Assembly: GCA_017311185.1 (NCBI GenBank)
Contig: JAESUZ010001514.1
Location: 1,426,001 to 1,490,000 of the forward strand
Length of the DNA stretch: 64,000 bases
Direction of reading: 5' to 3'
DNA from: Proteles cristata cristata
Taxonomy: Eukaryota; Chordata; Mammalia; Carnivora; Hyaenidae
Part shown: piece after piece, positions 1 through 12,060 of the stretch
Position numbering within the stretch: position 1 is the first letter of the stretch
How the letters are laid out: every line of letters begins with the position of its first letter
Notes under the pieces: model-generated
Told to the model about the DNA's origin: nothing
Seen by the model: the letters and a program-made list of their open reading frames with translations, nothing else
The model's database searches: none
Position numbers and translations under genes: made by a program

Positions 1-53
1 TCATGCTGTCTCTCTCCTAGAAATAAATAAAACATTTACAAAAAAAAAAAAAA
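1..53 (+). mobile_element. 3' tail of a carnivore tRNA-derived SINE (cut by window edge)
   Basis: The window opens in a CT-rich run followed by 'aaataaataaaacattt' and a poly-A run. This is the 3' end of the same SINE family seen complete elsewhere in the window. The tRNA-like head lies outside. Confidence 0.75.
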
Positions 54-815
54 TGCTCTCTAAATCCAAAGTGAGGGATGCTGGGATCGTGGAGGTTTAA
101 TCTGGAAAGCACTCCGAGGAGGGAATATGACCCCTGAATCTGTTATTCCTCTTGGCTCGTGCCACATTATGCATTACCAAGTGCATCAGGCACCCCGGGG
201 AGGCAGGAGAGTTCCTCAGCTGCAGGTGGGAATCCTGGATGTGAGTGTGTCCTTGGGGAGCGGCTGCTAAATGTCTCCACCGTAATTCTCCAAGTCCAAA
301 GGCAGAGGAAGGTAAAGAAGAGTGAGTAATGGGAAGGAGGTGAGCACCCGGGCGGCTCCAGGGGGAGCACACAGGATCCTGGCTGGTCTGGTCGCTCACC
401 AAGTAGAGACATCAGTCTGTGGATGTGCAGGGCCTGTGTTCCACAGAAGGGATTTCTCCCCAGAGGTGCTCACTCTCCACGCTGCACGTCGTCACCAGAG
501 GGGATGTTGGAAGGTCTGCTGAGGTCCTGAAGGATCGAGGGAACCAAAACCAGACTCAAGAGAGGCGGGAGAGGAAGCGCCTATCCGAGGAACAGAAAAA
601 GAGTGAGGAAACACGTGGTGTATTTTTGATCTGCGGGAGTATGACACTTCATCCCGGGAGGGTGAGTAAGGACATTCTGGACAAGCAAGAGTAATATCTA
701 CTCAAAAGAGATCAAGAATACTCGGGACCTATCGAGAGAAAAGAAGTGTGTTACTTTTTACAAGAATAAGTTTTTCCTCATCATCTTCACTGAGAGGAAT
801 TGGCAGCAGTACCAT

Positions 816-1190
816 CACCACCACCGTCACAGCTGTCAGCACCATCACCGTCAACACCATTGCCACCACCACCACCACCACCACCCCCCCACCGCCCCAC
901 TGTAGCCACCACCACCACCACCAGACCACCAAAACCAATACCACCATCACTACCACCCCACCATCACCAACAACACCAAAACCACCACCACCACCACCAT
1001 CACCACCAATTCCACCACCACCATCACCACCACCATCACCACCAATTCCACCACCACCACCACCACCACCACTACCATCACCACCAATTCCACCACCACC
1101 ATCACCACCACCATCACCAGCAATAGCACCACCACCATCACCACCACCACCACCAGCAATAGCACCACCAACACGATCACACCACTGCTA
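816..1190 (+). repeat. CCA/CAC trinucleotide-rich compound microsatellite
   Basis: About 370 bases made almost only of C and A, dominated by CAC/CCA triplets with interspersed ATC and ATT. From about 1010 a higher-order unit with 'ccaccaattccaccacca' recurs at least three times. All frames stay open because stops are rare in such sequence, giving proline-, threonine- or histidine-rich products on + and valine-rich ones on -. The complementary strand is a GGT/TGG repeat, a type able to form G-quadruplexes. Confidence 0.9.
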
Positions 1191-1199
1191 ACACTGACT

Positions 1200-1425
1200 A
1201 ACTGTTATTATTGTCAGGCAATGCACTAAGTTTTCTACACATAATATCTCATTTAATCATGAAAGCTCTATGAGGGAGAGAAGAAGGCTTTTTTTATAGA
1301 TGAGAAAACTGAGACCTACAGAGCATAAAGAGCAGAAATGGGGTGCTCAAAGTCGCACAAATAGTAAGCAATGAAACCGAATGTGCCCAGGCGTCTGGCC
1401 CTGCAGCCTCTTCCCTCACACCCTA
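1200..1425 (-). repeat. MIR SINE relic
   Basis: The order 'aggcaatgcactaag', 'atctcatttaatc', 'gatgagaaaactgag', then a degenerate 'gctcaaagtcgcac' block is the reverse-orientation MIR signature. Diverged, boundaries approximate. Confidence 0.75.
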
Positions 1426-2507
1426 TACCAGAGACATGACTCGCTAACTGGGAAGGGGCCTGTCCCGCTGCATTCGTTGTCCACAACAGGGAAGGGACTC
1501 ACAAAACCCACTCATTTTTGCTGATCTGAATGGAATGTATGACACAGTCAAGAAAAAATTAAAGATAGCTGTCTGGAGCTTTTGGAGGCCTCCATAAACT
1601 AAGGGACTGGGGGGACAGGTGGTGGCGTCATACTCTCTGCCAGCTGACGGTTGTAATTTTGGAACAGAGGGGAACAGATGAGGGGCAGACAGCTGGCGGC
1701 TCGGGCAGGGTGTGGTTTTCCTGACCCTGCTTATCATACCAGACTCGGGGGCTCCTGGGTGGATGCCCGAGGCTCCCCCCGTGGTCAAGGATGAAAGGAG
1801 GAAGAGGAGGGAGAAAAAGGTCCTGATCAGTCTGAGGCCGGTACAGTGGAGGACCAGCCTGGTAACATGAAAAGAAAGGCCGCATGGAGAAGGCGTCTCG
1901 GGGATCAACAGGCCTTCCTTGCAAGAGGAAGATTCTTCTGGCCTCAGATCGAGACTGGATAGTGCAGACTATGGGCTGGAAACACGAGAATGTGAAGCAA
2001 GAATGACAATGACCATTTATGGAGCACGTGTATCGTGTCCTTCCAAGGCCTGATTATGGTACCTCTTGACACCGGTGTTGTGAGGAAGACATTCAGATCA
2101 AGAAGCAGGAGCTTAGCGGTCACACAGCTGGTGAGGGAGGGAGCTGGGATCCTGCCCTCGGCCAGCCTCTCACCATTCGCTCTGTCCTCCGGCCCCGCCT
2201 CTGCCCACTGCACGGTACCGCCTCCTGAACTTTAACTCAGGGTGCTAATTCCATCTCAGATGTATCAGTGCAACTAAAGAGCCGTAAGACGTAAGACTCG
2301 TTGCTAGAATGTGGCCACAACAGGATGCAGCTATTCAGACAACACGTATTGGAGAGATGGGGGACTGTGTAGCTGGCCATAAGAGACCTCGCTCCATGGA
2401 GTCTGCAAGCGGATCTGATCAGTGGATGACCACAGCCTGCAAGGAAAAGTGAAGTGAGGAGTGAAGGGGAGGAGAGAAACTGTAACTTTCTTTAAATATG
2501 TAAAGGT

Positions 2508-2617
2508 GAGGCACCTGGGTGGCTCAGTTGGTTAAGCATCCAGCTCTTGATTTCAGCTCAGGTCATGATCTCACAGTTTGTGAGTTTGAACCCTGCATCA
2601 TGCAGAGCCTGCTAGGG

Positions 2618-2653
<36 letters not shown>

Positions 2654-2697
2654 CTCCCCTGCTTGCGCTCTTTCTCTCTCAAAATAAATAAACTTAA
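2508..2697 (+). mobile_element. Carnivore tRNA-Lys-type SINE
   Basis: Head 'gcacctgggtggctcagt', A-box-like 'ggctcagttggttaagc', B-box-like region around 'gtgagtttgaaccctgc', a CT repeat, and tail 'aaaataaataaactta'. It is followed by an AT/TA dinucleotide tract (about 2699-2751) that probably grew from the tail. No target-site duplication is obvious. Confidence 0.92.
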
Positions 2698-2752
2698 GTA
2701 TATATATGCCATATATATATATACATATATATATACACACATACATAAATAT
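2698..2752. repeat. AT/TA dinucleotide tract
   Basis: Alternating TA runs interrupted by 'gcc' and 'ac', directly after the SINE tail. Low complexity and a candidate length polymorphism. Confidence 0.85.
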
Positions 2753-2839
2753 TTGAAGGAAGTGTCAGGTGACAAAAGAGGTAGGTTATCCTTACTGCAT
2801 AAAATAAGGGACATCACAGGAGTCAGATCTCAGCTCTCC

Positions 2840-3870
2840 ATAAAAAGAAGGCAGTCATGACGAGAAATGACAAGTGTCAACAAAGATGTGGAGGAAAAAG
2901 GGACCTTTGTGCATTGTGGGTGAGAATGTGGATTGATGCAATCCCTGTGGAAAATAGAACAGAGGTTCCTCAAAAAATTAAACATTGGGGCACCTGGGTG
3001 GCCCAGTCAGTTAAGCGTCCGACTCTTGATCTCAGCTCAGGTCAAGATTTCACAGTTCACGAGTTTGAGCACCGCTTTGGGCTCTGTGCTGACAGCGTGG
3101 AGTCTGCATGGGATTTTCTGTCTCTCTCCCTCTGCCCCTGCCCTGCTTGCTCTCTCTCTCTCACAAAATAAATTAAACATTAAAAAAATGTTTTAACTAA
3201 AAATTGAACTTCCCTATCATCCAGTAATTCCCCTGCTGGGTATTTTCCCAAAGAAAACACAATCACTAATTTTAAAAGATACATGAATCCCAATGTTTAT
3301 TGCAGCATTATTTACAATGGCCAAGATATGGAAACAGCCCAAATGTCCATCAACTGATGAGTGCATAAAGAAGATGTGGCTTATATACACCTTGGAATAT
3401 TTACTCAGTCACAAAAAAAAGAATGAAATATTGCCATTTGCCACGACATGGATGGACCCAGAGGGAATTATGCTAAGTGAAATAAGTCAGAGAAAGACAA
3501 ATGCATGATTTCACTTATATGTAGAATCTTCAAAAACAAAACGAATAAACCAACAAAAAAGCAGAAACATACCCATAAATACAGAGAACAAACTGATGGT
3601 TGACAGAGGGATGGAGAAGGGGGGATGGGCAAATATGGGTGTAGGGGAGTAGGAGGCACTGGCTTCCAGTTATGGAAGGAATAAGTCCTGGGGATAAAAG
3701 GCACAGCACAGGGAATATAGTGAAGGGCATTGTAATAGCGTCGTATGGTGACAGATGGTAGCTACACTTGTGGCCCCCTAGCATTAGGTATAGAGTTGTT
3801 GAATCACTGTATGGTACACCTAAGGCTAATGTAACATTGTATGTCAATGACACTTCAATTAAAAAAAAAA
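2840..3870 (+). mobile_element. LINE-1 3' end, interrupted by a SINE
   Basis: L1 ORF2-end and 3' UTR sequence: the 'gtggaaaatagaacagagg' and 'ttcctcaaaaaattaaa' block continues after the SINE at 2987-3190 with 'cagtaattcccctgctgg', then 'gaatgaaatattgccattt'. It ends in a poly-A at 3861-3870. Strongly 5'-truncated and frame-broken; no functional protein. The 5' edge is approximate. Confidence 0.88.
2987..3190 (+). mobile_element. Carnivore SINE inserted in the L1 relic
   Basis: Starts 'ggggcacctgggtggccc', has 'gttaagcgtccgactcttg' and 'gctctgtgctgacagc', a CT-rich run, and tail 'aaaataaattaaacatt'. L1 sequence continues on both sides, so the SINE inserted after the L1. No clean target-site duplication is recognisable in the A-rich flanks. 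Confidence 0.93.
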
Positions 3871-5659
3871 TCAGGTAGGAAATAAAAAGTGAAGTAACAA
3901 AACAAAACAAAACAAACCCTTATGTGATACGTATCTTTTAAAATCAAAATCAAAAGGCAGTCATGATAATTTGTCAGTCAAAAGGCAAAGTGGGCTTCTG
4001 CAAAAAAGGGGGTGAGCTTCCGACCCCTGGAGGCAGTTAAGCAGAGGCCAGCACCCACCTGTCAAGGATGCTGTAGATTCCTGCATTCGTGGGACTGTGA
4101 CCAAATGCTCTGTGAACTCTGAGCCCCTGTGGAATTGTTTTACCCTATCATGGAGGCCCACAGAGACACAAGCTCTGTATTTGGGGTTCTGTATTTGACC
4201 CCTGAGCCCCCAGGCTCTTCTCTGCTGAGCACGGGCGAGTCACTTCTCTAAACAGGAAGGAGGCCTTTCTAAATGATTACATTCTAAAGCCTCTAGTTAC
4301 TGGGATGGAAGTGGGTAGACTTATTCTAGGAGTAAAGGAGGGAAAAGAAATCTCAGGACTATTCTCCCGGCCCCCAGAAGCATTTTGCAATTGGAGACCC
4401 TCCTGCCCCTAGCCTGTGCCAAGGATGTTAGAAAGGCTCGCGGTAGCGGTAGCGAGAGCTCAGTACTTGGGGGGGTGGGTGCCTCCTACAGGCACTTCAT
4501 CAGGGCCCCGCCCCTCCCACAGTCAGCTGGCCACACCCCCTTCCTAGGCAGACACCTCATCTTCTCTCCCAGCACTGACTTCCAGCTGCACGTGAGGTCC
4601 TCCAGCCAGCCTCTCCCAACTTCATGTGCGGTTTCTTTTCTCCCCACAAGTATGCATCTGTCTTGTGGCGCCAGTAAGGAGGCTTGTCCTCTGGTAAACT
4701 TTGTCCCATGACCCTTTCCTCCTCCAGAATGGGACATCCGGTCGGGTAGGCCTGAATTCCCAGCATCTCCCAAGTACCTTGGACGCTGGCCCCTCCCCAG
4801 ACATCGGTTGAGCAACCGACAGATGCCTGGCCCCCCACATTCTGTGGCTCTGCTGCCCCATCCAGGGTGATAAGGATGGAGAGTGAGGGCACCACTCTGG
4901 TTTGGGGCAGTCTTATCAGATTCTTTAATCCTTGGGGAGGAAAATGCTTGGCATATAAATAAGGATGTTGGAGCAGGGCAGGCATGGTAAATTCTGTTCT
5001 TTTCTTGGGTACTGTGTGAGGTCCGCTCCTTTATCTGAGCTCAGCAAATATGATTTGAGAGCCTGCTATGTGCCAAGCACAGCGCTAGTCAAAAGAATAG
5101 ATTTAGCCACAAAAGACAGACGGGGGTCCTTGCTGTTGAGCATAAAGCCTAAGGGTGGGAAAAATTAGATACTAAGCTTATCCCTGGTGCAGTGCTTTTC
5201 AGACATTACTGTGCTTGGTGATCTAGAGAAGATGTAGGAGGTCTAGGTGCATCTGAAATGGTGGGCACGTGCAGGCTCCCAGGTGACGCTGATGCCGCAG
5301 GTCCCCCAGGTCACGGAGAGCAGCCTGCGTCGTCACCTGCTTGAGGGCAGGCCAGAAGCAGGGCAGGCTCCATCTGGTTTCGGATGAACAGCGGTCAGGA
5401 TGACAGAGAACCTTCTGAAGGAATCCCAGGGTGTCTTTCTTTGTCCCCCCCACCAAGACCTCTTGTCCAGAGGCCAGGGCTCCAGTGGCCTTTGCTTATA
5501 CCGGGGAGAGCCTTGGACAGGTGCCAGGGTGGAAGGTGCTGAGAGAAAAGCGGTTTTTGGAGGACGGGGGAGGGGGGGTTCTCCTTCACCTGGCGGAGAT
5601 GAGGGCAGCTGCCAGGGGCTCAGGATGTTTTGCTCAGGGGCGTCCTCTTATCTTTGCAG

Positions 5660-5786
5660 ACTGTGCCGGGTGCAAGGAGGAGATCAAGCACGGCCAGTCG
5701 CTCCTGGCGCTGGACAAGCAGTGGCACGTCAGCTGCTTCAAATGCCAGACCTGCAGTGTCATCCTCACCGGGGAGTACATCAGCAA
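5660..5786 (+). CDS. ABLIM3: ABLIM3 exon: LIM3 domain, first part
   Basis: The acceptor is 'tctttgcag' and the donor 'aa|gtgggt'. Two bases complete an upstream codon, then 41 codons follow and the last two bases are 'aa' of a split lysine (about residues 151-192 of the full protein). It carries the first zinc-binding half of LIM3: CxxC at its start, 17 residues, then H-x2-C-x2-C-x2-C ('HVSCFKCQTC'). The final ligands are on the next exon. LIM3 is a zinc-stabilised protein-interaction module. The following intron begins with an unusually C-rich tandem block. Confidence 0.96.
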
Positions 5787-5790
5787 GTGG

Positions 5791-5880
5791 GTGCCCCCCG
5801 CCGCCGCTCCCGCCCAGCCTCTGGGTTCCCCCCCGACCTCCCCTGCCGAGCCTCTGGGATCCCCCCCCACCTGCATTCCA
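5791..5880. repeat. C-rich tandem block just inside the intron
   Basis: 'agcctctggg' followed by a run of seven or eight C occurs twice, 33 bases apart (5816 and 5849), after a GCC-rich start. The complementary strand has several G runs. It begins only a few bases after the splice donor. Confidence 0.7.
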
Positions 5881-6182
5881 CCAGCCTGCCCCATGCTCCC
5901 TTGCCTGAGTCTCCAGTATCACCTCCCTCCACTTCCATCCAGCCCCCCAGCCACAGCCACAAACAGCGTGTCCCCAACCCTTGGGCCCTTCCCTGATGTT
6001 TCCTCCACCTGCGATGCTCTCCTCCCTCCCTGCCATGCTTGCACCCCCACCCCCACCCCACCCCCCCGTCTTGAGTCCCACATCCACTCTCCAGAGGTGG
6101 TTTCATACCGTCCCGTGCCCTGTTTGTGTCCTTCTACATAGGCTAACGCCGTTTGCAGTTACGTATCTATCCATGTCAACTC

Positions 6183-6365
6183 TTCAATAATGATAACTCA
6201 TACTAGCTACCACTTACTGAGTTCTTCCTAAGTACAAAGGACACACTAATGGCACTGTACAGATTATCACATTAAATCCCACAACTACCCCCAGGGGGCG
6301 TCCATCCCCATTTTAAAAGCTGTGAAAACTGAGGCTTGGGGAAGGAAGTAACTTGCTCCATGATT
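6183..6365 (-). repeat. MIR SINE relic
   Basis: 'ccacttactgagttcttcc', 'acagattatcacattaaatc' and 'gtgaaaactgaggcttgg' in the order expected of a reverse MIR. Confidence 0.75.
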
Positions 6366-7944
6366 ATGTTTAGCGTCTGTCCTCACCAAGGCAGGGACTT
6401 TGTTTTTATCCACTGCTGCCTTTTTAGCCCAGCGCCCGAGTCCTGGCCAATGATACAGTTGTTGGGTGAATTTAATTGATATGAGACACAGTGGAGGCAC
6501 AAAGCTATCAGGAAAGAGGGCCCGGCCCCCAGTGCCAGCGAAATGCGGCACCAGTCCCCTGGCCGCTGGACCCTAGGGACCGCGTTTACATACTCAAGTT
6601 CCTACAAGAAATCACGGCCACAGGCCCTGACAGCTTGGGTTCTCTATGACGCAGACACTTCTGAGGTGCCGCTGTGGCCCACTGCTAGGAAGGACATAGT
6701 GAGTGTGTAAAGTTGTGGCGCATACGGCTTTTGCTGTCAGGAGGCGATAGTCTGATAAGGGAGAGAAACTAGATACGTAAAGAATTATGGCATCAGTGGT
6801 TATGTGATAGGGCGCTCAAGAGTTTTGTTCTTTAAGATCATAAGGGACAGAAAACCTGATTCGAACTCATTTAAAACGAGAGTTTTAATTTGAACTCAAC
6901 AAAAACGAGAGTTAGTTGACTCGGAAAAGGGAAGGCCAGAGGCATACCGACTTCCGGCATGGCTGAATCCAGGGACTTAAAGATGTCATTGGCGCCTTAG
7001 CAGTGCCCCCCTCCCCCTCTCTCTTTCCCCCACCGCTCTCCCAGCTCCACGTCCCCCTGGGTTGGATTTATTCTCAACCAGGCCCTCCCCAAAGGGCAGC
7101 AAAGGTGATCACCAGCAACTCTAGGCTTTCATCCCACCAGCTTGGCCAGGCTGGCAGAGAGAAAGAGGCCTCCTTCCCAAGGAATCCAGCGAACATCCAC
7201 GGTTGCCTCTGATTTAGCCACCCTTGGGTCACACACCCATTCCTGAGCATTCGCTGGCCAGGAGGATATGAACCTTACAGCCAGAGAGCAGCCCTCCATG
7301 ACCCACAGTAGTTGCGTCCGGGAAGGGGTGGCCCCCAAAGGAAAACCCGGGCAACATTGTGGGCAAAAGGGAGCATAGATGCTACCAGACAGCACTTTCT
7401 GCCAGAGGCCCAAGTGAAAGGCTGTAACTACTCAGAGAAAAAAGCGATCGCTTCGAACTAGCAGGGAGTGAAATCTGGAGTCTGTGAGAGCTTCGTGGAA
7501 GATAGCGCTATTTGAGCCAGACCTTGCAAACAAGGGTAAGATTCGAAAATGCAAAGAAGGAAAGCTTGGAGGCAGAATGCCCAGCATGGGCAAGGGCAGG
7601 GTGGTGCCTTTCACGTCCATCTTGTTTGCCGGAGCTCAGACGTGTGCACAGGTGATGCAAGGCCCAAGGCTGCCGAGGTGAGCCGAGGTCACATCCCCGA
7701 GAGCTCCGAATGCCATGCTAGTAGGAGTTTGGCATCTGCCTCTGTGCCTGCCAAGTAAGAAGTGCCCTTAGTGAGTCTCCAGCCAGGAGTCCTTGAGTCT
7801 GTGAGCCCAAGTCAGAATTCTTTAGAGGCTTCGGCTTTGCCCAGAGCACCTCTCAAGGAGGCCCGGCCCTGACTGCCTGACACACCTTGGGCCTGCGCAA
7901 CCTGCTCGTCATTTGTCTGCTGGCAGAGTGCCAGGTGCTTAGAG

Positions 7945-8115
7945 GCCTTGGCTCTGCATTGATGCCCTGGTTAGAAGCCCAGCCTGCATGACCTTGGCAA
8001 GAGACTTAACTTCTCCAAGTCCCAGTTTCCTCGCTTATGAAAACAGAGATAAGAAGGCCTACCTCATGGGGCCACGTGAAAGCTCAGATATCCGTGCTTT
8101 GTACATAATAAGTGT
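7945..8115 (+). repeat. MIR SINE relic
   Basis: 'gaccttggcaagagactta', then 'ccagtttcctcgcttatg' and a terminal 'aataagtgtctagtaaac' match the forward MIR order. Confidence 0.7.
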
Positions 8116-9650
8116 CTAGTAAACATTAATTTTGCCATCTGCCTCTTTTGAGAATCGTGCATATTTCAAATTCCCTGGGCCCTCCCAACCCATGGGTCCA
8201 AAGGAGGTGGGGTTGGCATTAATACCCAAATTTTGCCAGCTCACTGTACCCACCTGCTGACACATGACTTTATCTCCCTGCAGGGTCACCTACCACACCC
8301 ACGGAGTGTGGAAAGGTCGGCCGGGGTGAGAGGAGGCTTGTCTCGTGGGCCCACGAACTGCAGCCTGACCTCTGGCCTTTTCTGGGCCTGAGTCCTCACT
8401 GCTCCTTCTCCTTCAGGGGAACACGGACTCTCTGCTGCCCTGGGTGGGGTCACAGCAATCCCAACGTGGCGACCACTTGGAGAGGAAATAGTGACAGGCC
8501 TGTCCTTCAGGTTTCTCTGCGTGAGCCAGTTCTGTTACTCCCAGAAGTGGGGGAAATGGCCCTCTCTCCTGGTGGATTCATTAGCACTACAGGGCCGTGT
8601 CATCAGATCGGGTCCATAGACGCAGCGTCCTCTTGAAGACCCCTCTCCGCTATTGTGGGGGTCCCTCTAGCTGCAATTTGCCGTGTGCCCCCTATAGGCC
8701 GACCCTCAGCCGAGCCACACACACCAGACCCGTGTCCTTCAGTCCTCATGACCACCTGGGCAAGAAACCAGACCGCCCGGCTTTGGGCCCAGCTTTAGAT
8801 CATCTGAGTGGAGTTAGAGTTGCCTCATCAACACAGTAGGGAGACTGAAAGCTCCGACTTCATAGGGCGGCTGGACGGATTAAATGAAATAATCTATGTG
8901 AAACACCTTTGCAGGGCCCGGCACACACCCAGAAATAAACCAGTGGCTTTTAGTAGTAGGAGGTAGTATAAGAATCATTAACAAAAATCCGATTACTGCC
9001 TGATAAGTTATAAGCACCGGGCAAAAACGAAACGCATGGGAAGTGCTTAGGGTAGGCTCCTATTATCTCCTCACCCTGGAGCACAGTCAGATGACTCTTA
9101 CGCTACAGGTAAAACTTTTTTATTGGAAGAGGAGTCTTTAAGGCTGTACACAAAAATTGACCACATTGATTACCTCCTGGAAGGGGCTGAGAGGAGGGTG
9201 AAGCCTTTGAACCTTTCCCCTTTATGCCTTTATGATGCGCCAAATGCAACTATTACCTATTCTGAATAAAATAAAACTTAGTGCATTTTCACAATAATTT
9301 TTTAAAACAGCCCTTCGGGATAAAGAGGAGAAAGGGGGTCTGGAGGACTTGTGGGGAAGAGGGGTGGAAGGAGAACACAAAAGTGGCACCCGTGACCAGC
9401 AGCCCGGACCATGGTTCCCCGGTACACTCGGGAAGTCTGCCAGGATGCAGATTCCCAGGCCCCCCTTCCAGGGATTCTCTGATCCCAGAGATCTAGGGGG
9501 TGGCTGGGGAGGCTGCATTTTTAACAAGCTCCCCGAGTCTCTAATCTTGGCCCAGTCCCCATCGGCTGCAGGGTGGGTCTGACCTCCTCCTGGGTCCGCC
9601 TTGGATTCTCCCCCCCAACTTCCTCTCCCTGTGTGGATTTCCTCTTGCAG

Positions 9651-9744
9651 GGATGGTGTTCCGTACTGCGAATCTGATTACCACTCCCAGTTTGGGATTA
9701 AATGCGAGACTTGTGACCGATACATCAGCGGCAGGGTCTTGGAG
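9651..9744 (+). CDS. ABLIM3: ABLIM3 exon: end of LIM3, start of LIM4
   Basis: The acceptor is 'cctcttgcag' and the donor 'gag|gtgagt'. One base finishes the split lysine, then 31 codons (about residues 193-223). 'CESD' supplies the last LIM3 ligands (C-x2-D) and 'CETC' opens the LIM4 zinc site eight residues later, so two LIM domains are joined by a short linker as is typical of tandem LIM proteins. The exon ends in phase 0. Confidence 0.96.
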
Positions 9745-10639
9745 GTGAGTGGGGTTCAAGGAACCATGAAAGTGTTTGTGTAGGATGCCTGCGACTCCCA
9801 AAAGTTGTCTCTGAGGACCCCTTCTTCATAGCACCCCCCGCCGACCCCTGCCACCACTGCCTCTACCCCAGCTGAGCTTGCTGCATGACTTGAGCAGATA
9901 ACTTTGCCTCTCTGGGCACTCCCAAAATGAGAAGCTAGACAAAAATTATTCCTGGTTCAAAAAATGCTATGCTAGGAATATCAGCAGCTTCTCTGGACTC
10001 AGACCCAGATAGATTCCTGGGGAGAGGCAATTATGGTTTTCTTCCCAACCCTGCTGAAGGATAGAAGCCAGTTTTAAATTTTTAAGCGTTTGGTAATGTG
10101 CTGAGTTAAGAACCAGCTTGCCTAGTAGCTTGCTCCCTGAGCCCTGCTTTGGTTGGTCCATCACCATGGCAACAGCTCTCCCCTGCTTCTGATGCACAGC
10201 TATAGCCCTGCCAGTAACAGGCAGCCTGTGGCAGAGCCCCTGCTCAAACTCCTATCTGCTGGCCTTCCTGGCCTGCCTCCCACCCCTTTGGGCCCAGAAA
10301 GCAGTCTTCCTTGGTTTGGGACCACTCACCTCGAAGAATTAAAAACAGGAAAGGGTTTGGTGCATAGGAAAAACAATGGCATAAGACTAGGAACAACTGC
10401 GTTCTGATATTGACTCAACTGCTAACTCGTGCTCAGGTTTGGGGTGAGTCTCTTTGCCTCTCCGGGCCTCAGTTTTTCCCTTCTGACAGTGGTTCGGGGA
10501 TGGCAGACCGGGTCAGCTCTTCCGAGCAGAATCGTTGATTCTGACCAAGCTGGCCAGTTGGTCAGTGTTACCTGCAGTCAGCACTGTGTTGAGAAGGATT
10601 CTGCGGCCCCATCTGGTCTCCGCAGGAAAGAAGGTAGCA

Positions 10640-12060
10640 ACCAGGAAAGCAGGACCCAAAGAGACGCATTGAAGCTGAGCCCCAAGGATGAGAAGGAGGC
10701 TGTCTTGTGAGCCGCTAGGGGAAAAATAGAGCTTGCCCCGTTCAGGGAACAGAGGAAAAGGCCAGTGTGGCTGGATTACGTACAATGGGGCTGGGGAGGA
10801 TGGAGCCTATCACACAGGGCATATCATAGAGGGCTTTGTGGCCATTTAGGAGTCTGGATTTGGGAGTAAGTGCAATGGAAAGGTACTGGGGAGTTTTAAA
10901 CCAAGGACCAACACAGTAAGATTATGTTTTTAAGTGATTGTAGGGAGTCAGAGAGAATAAGATAAAGGCACAGAGCTGATCAACTCTTAAACCTTTCCAG
11001 GAAGCAGTAGGAGTGCAATGCGGAAGATAAAACAAGACACAGGAGCACAGCTAGGGTGTCGGCCCGGGCTTCTGAGGCCCTAATACCGGGGCGAGGCATT
11101 TATATGGGATTCACTGGGCAATAGGACTTATGCAAAGATTGAGCACGAGCGACCCACTTAGAGCTGCTCTTTAGAGAGGGATGGCATAATGGACATGGGC
11201 TACATTTGGGGGAAAGAAATAGAAGCAAGAGTGGGGCGGGGTGGGGGAGGCATGACGTGACGGGAAGGACCCAAGAAGGGGCACCACTTGTCTCCAGCAT
11301 GATGGAAGGCGAATTCCCATAGCTTTGCTGCGGGGCAACTTGTAGGCATGAGAATTGAGGAAAGAGATGCCAAAAGTTGTACAGAGGCATCAAGCCTGGA
11401 GGAGAGGAAGTCTGGAGCTGTCATCTGCGGAATGGGGGGATGTGGAAGATGGGGGGATGGGAGGGTGTGGCGGGGAAAGAAGCTCATCTGGGCAGAAACA
11501 CGGCAAGTTCCGTTTGGGACAGGTTGTGATTTAAGTTCCAGGAAGGCTTGAAGAAAGCCGTCAGAAATGTGGAGCAGAGCTCAGGAGCAAAGTTCCAGCG
11601 GGCTTCGCTGCGTGGGGGGAATACTCTCAAAAAGGCTAGGATTTGAATAATAGTCAGCACCAGGGGAGTCGTTGGGACTGAGAGAGAGAGGGAGAGAGAG
11701 CAAGAGAGAGGAAGAGAAGGAAGGGGGAGAGGGAGAGAGGAAAGGAAGGAGGAAGAGGGAGGAAGGGGCTGAAGGCTGCTTGGGCGGGGGGGTGACCACT
11801 TACAAGGCACAAGGGACCTGAGGTGTCAGAGAAGGAGGGAGAGCAGTCAGGGGTGTGGGGGGAGAATGGGGCCTGGGCCACAAGAAGAAAGAGCTTCAGA
11901 AAGGATGTTGAGATTGGCCAGTGTTGGTCAGATTCTGCAGAGCAGTTGAGGACTATGTGGGCTGAGAAAAAGCTGTGAAGTGTGGGGAAAAGTGACCTTC
12001 AGGACAGTTTGAGGTCTGCTGGGTTATAGAAGAGAAGCATCTGCATTGTAGCTGGGTAAA
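10640..12060 (+). repeat. L2 LINE relic (diverged, patchy)
   Basis: Phrases such as 'gccagtgtggctgga', 'agggctttgtggccatttag' and 'tttgaggtctgctgggtta' follow the order of the L2 3' region. It is diverged and interrupted by low-complexity purine sequence. No coding capacity. Limits approximate. Confidence 0.6.
11680..11768. repeat. GA-rich purine tract
   Basis: Nearly pure A/G on the + strand ('gagagagagggagagagagc' and following), broken by single pyrimidines. This kind of tract can adopt triplex structures; here it is probably a simple-sequence expansion inside the L2 relic. Confidence 0.8.

Larger units (their letters stand above)
1..5659 (+). other. ABLIM3: ABLIM3 intron (partial) upstream of the LIM3 exon
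   Basis: No exon is recognisable here; in particular I see no sequence for the LIM2 end that must precede the exon at 5660. The stretch holds a SINE tail at 1-53, a CCA-repeat block near 820-1190, a MIR relic near 1200-1425, a SINE at 2508-2697 with an AT-dinucleotide tail, and an L1 3' end near 2840-3870 containing another SINE. The rest is unique-looking intron. The short open frames have no recognisable domain and no splice support. Confidence 0.8.
5787..9650 (+). other. ABLIM3: ABLIM3 intron between the two LIM3 exons
   Basis: The first 300 bases are C-rich, with poly-C runs and a duplicated unit of about 33 bases. MIR relics lie near 6183-6365 (-), 7945-8115 (+) and 8845-8960 (+). L2-like sequence lies near 7390-7690 and a MER20-like DNA-transposon fragment near 9410-9545. 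I see no further exon. Confidence 0.75.

Noticed and set aside
748..1191. Open frames of 147, 108 and 76 codons rich in Pro/Thr, His or Val
   Set aside because: They are all readings of the same CCA/CAC repeat. Low stop density in a C/A-only sequence explains them, and there is no splice support or domain.
5400..6141. Overlapping long frames of 198 and 236 codons around the LIM3 exon
   Set aside because: Only the 127 bases at 5660-5786 match a LIM domain and have splice sites. The rest is intron read through, with GC-rich and C-rich content keeping frames open.
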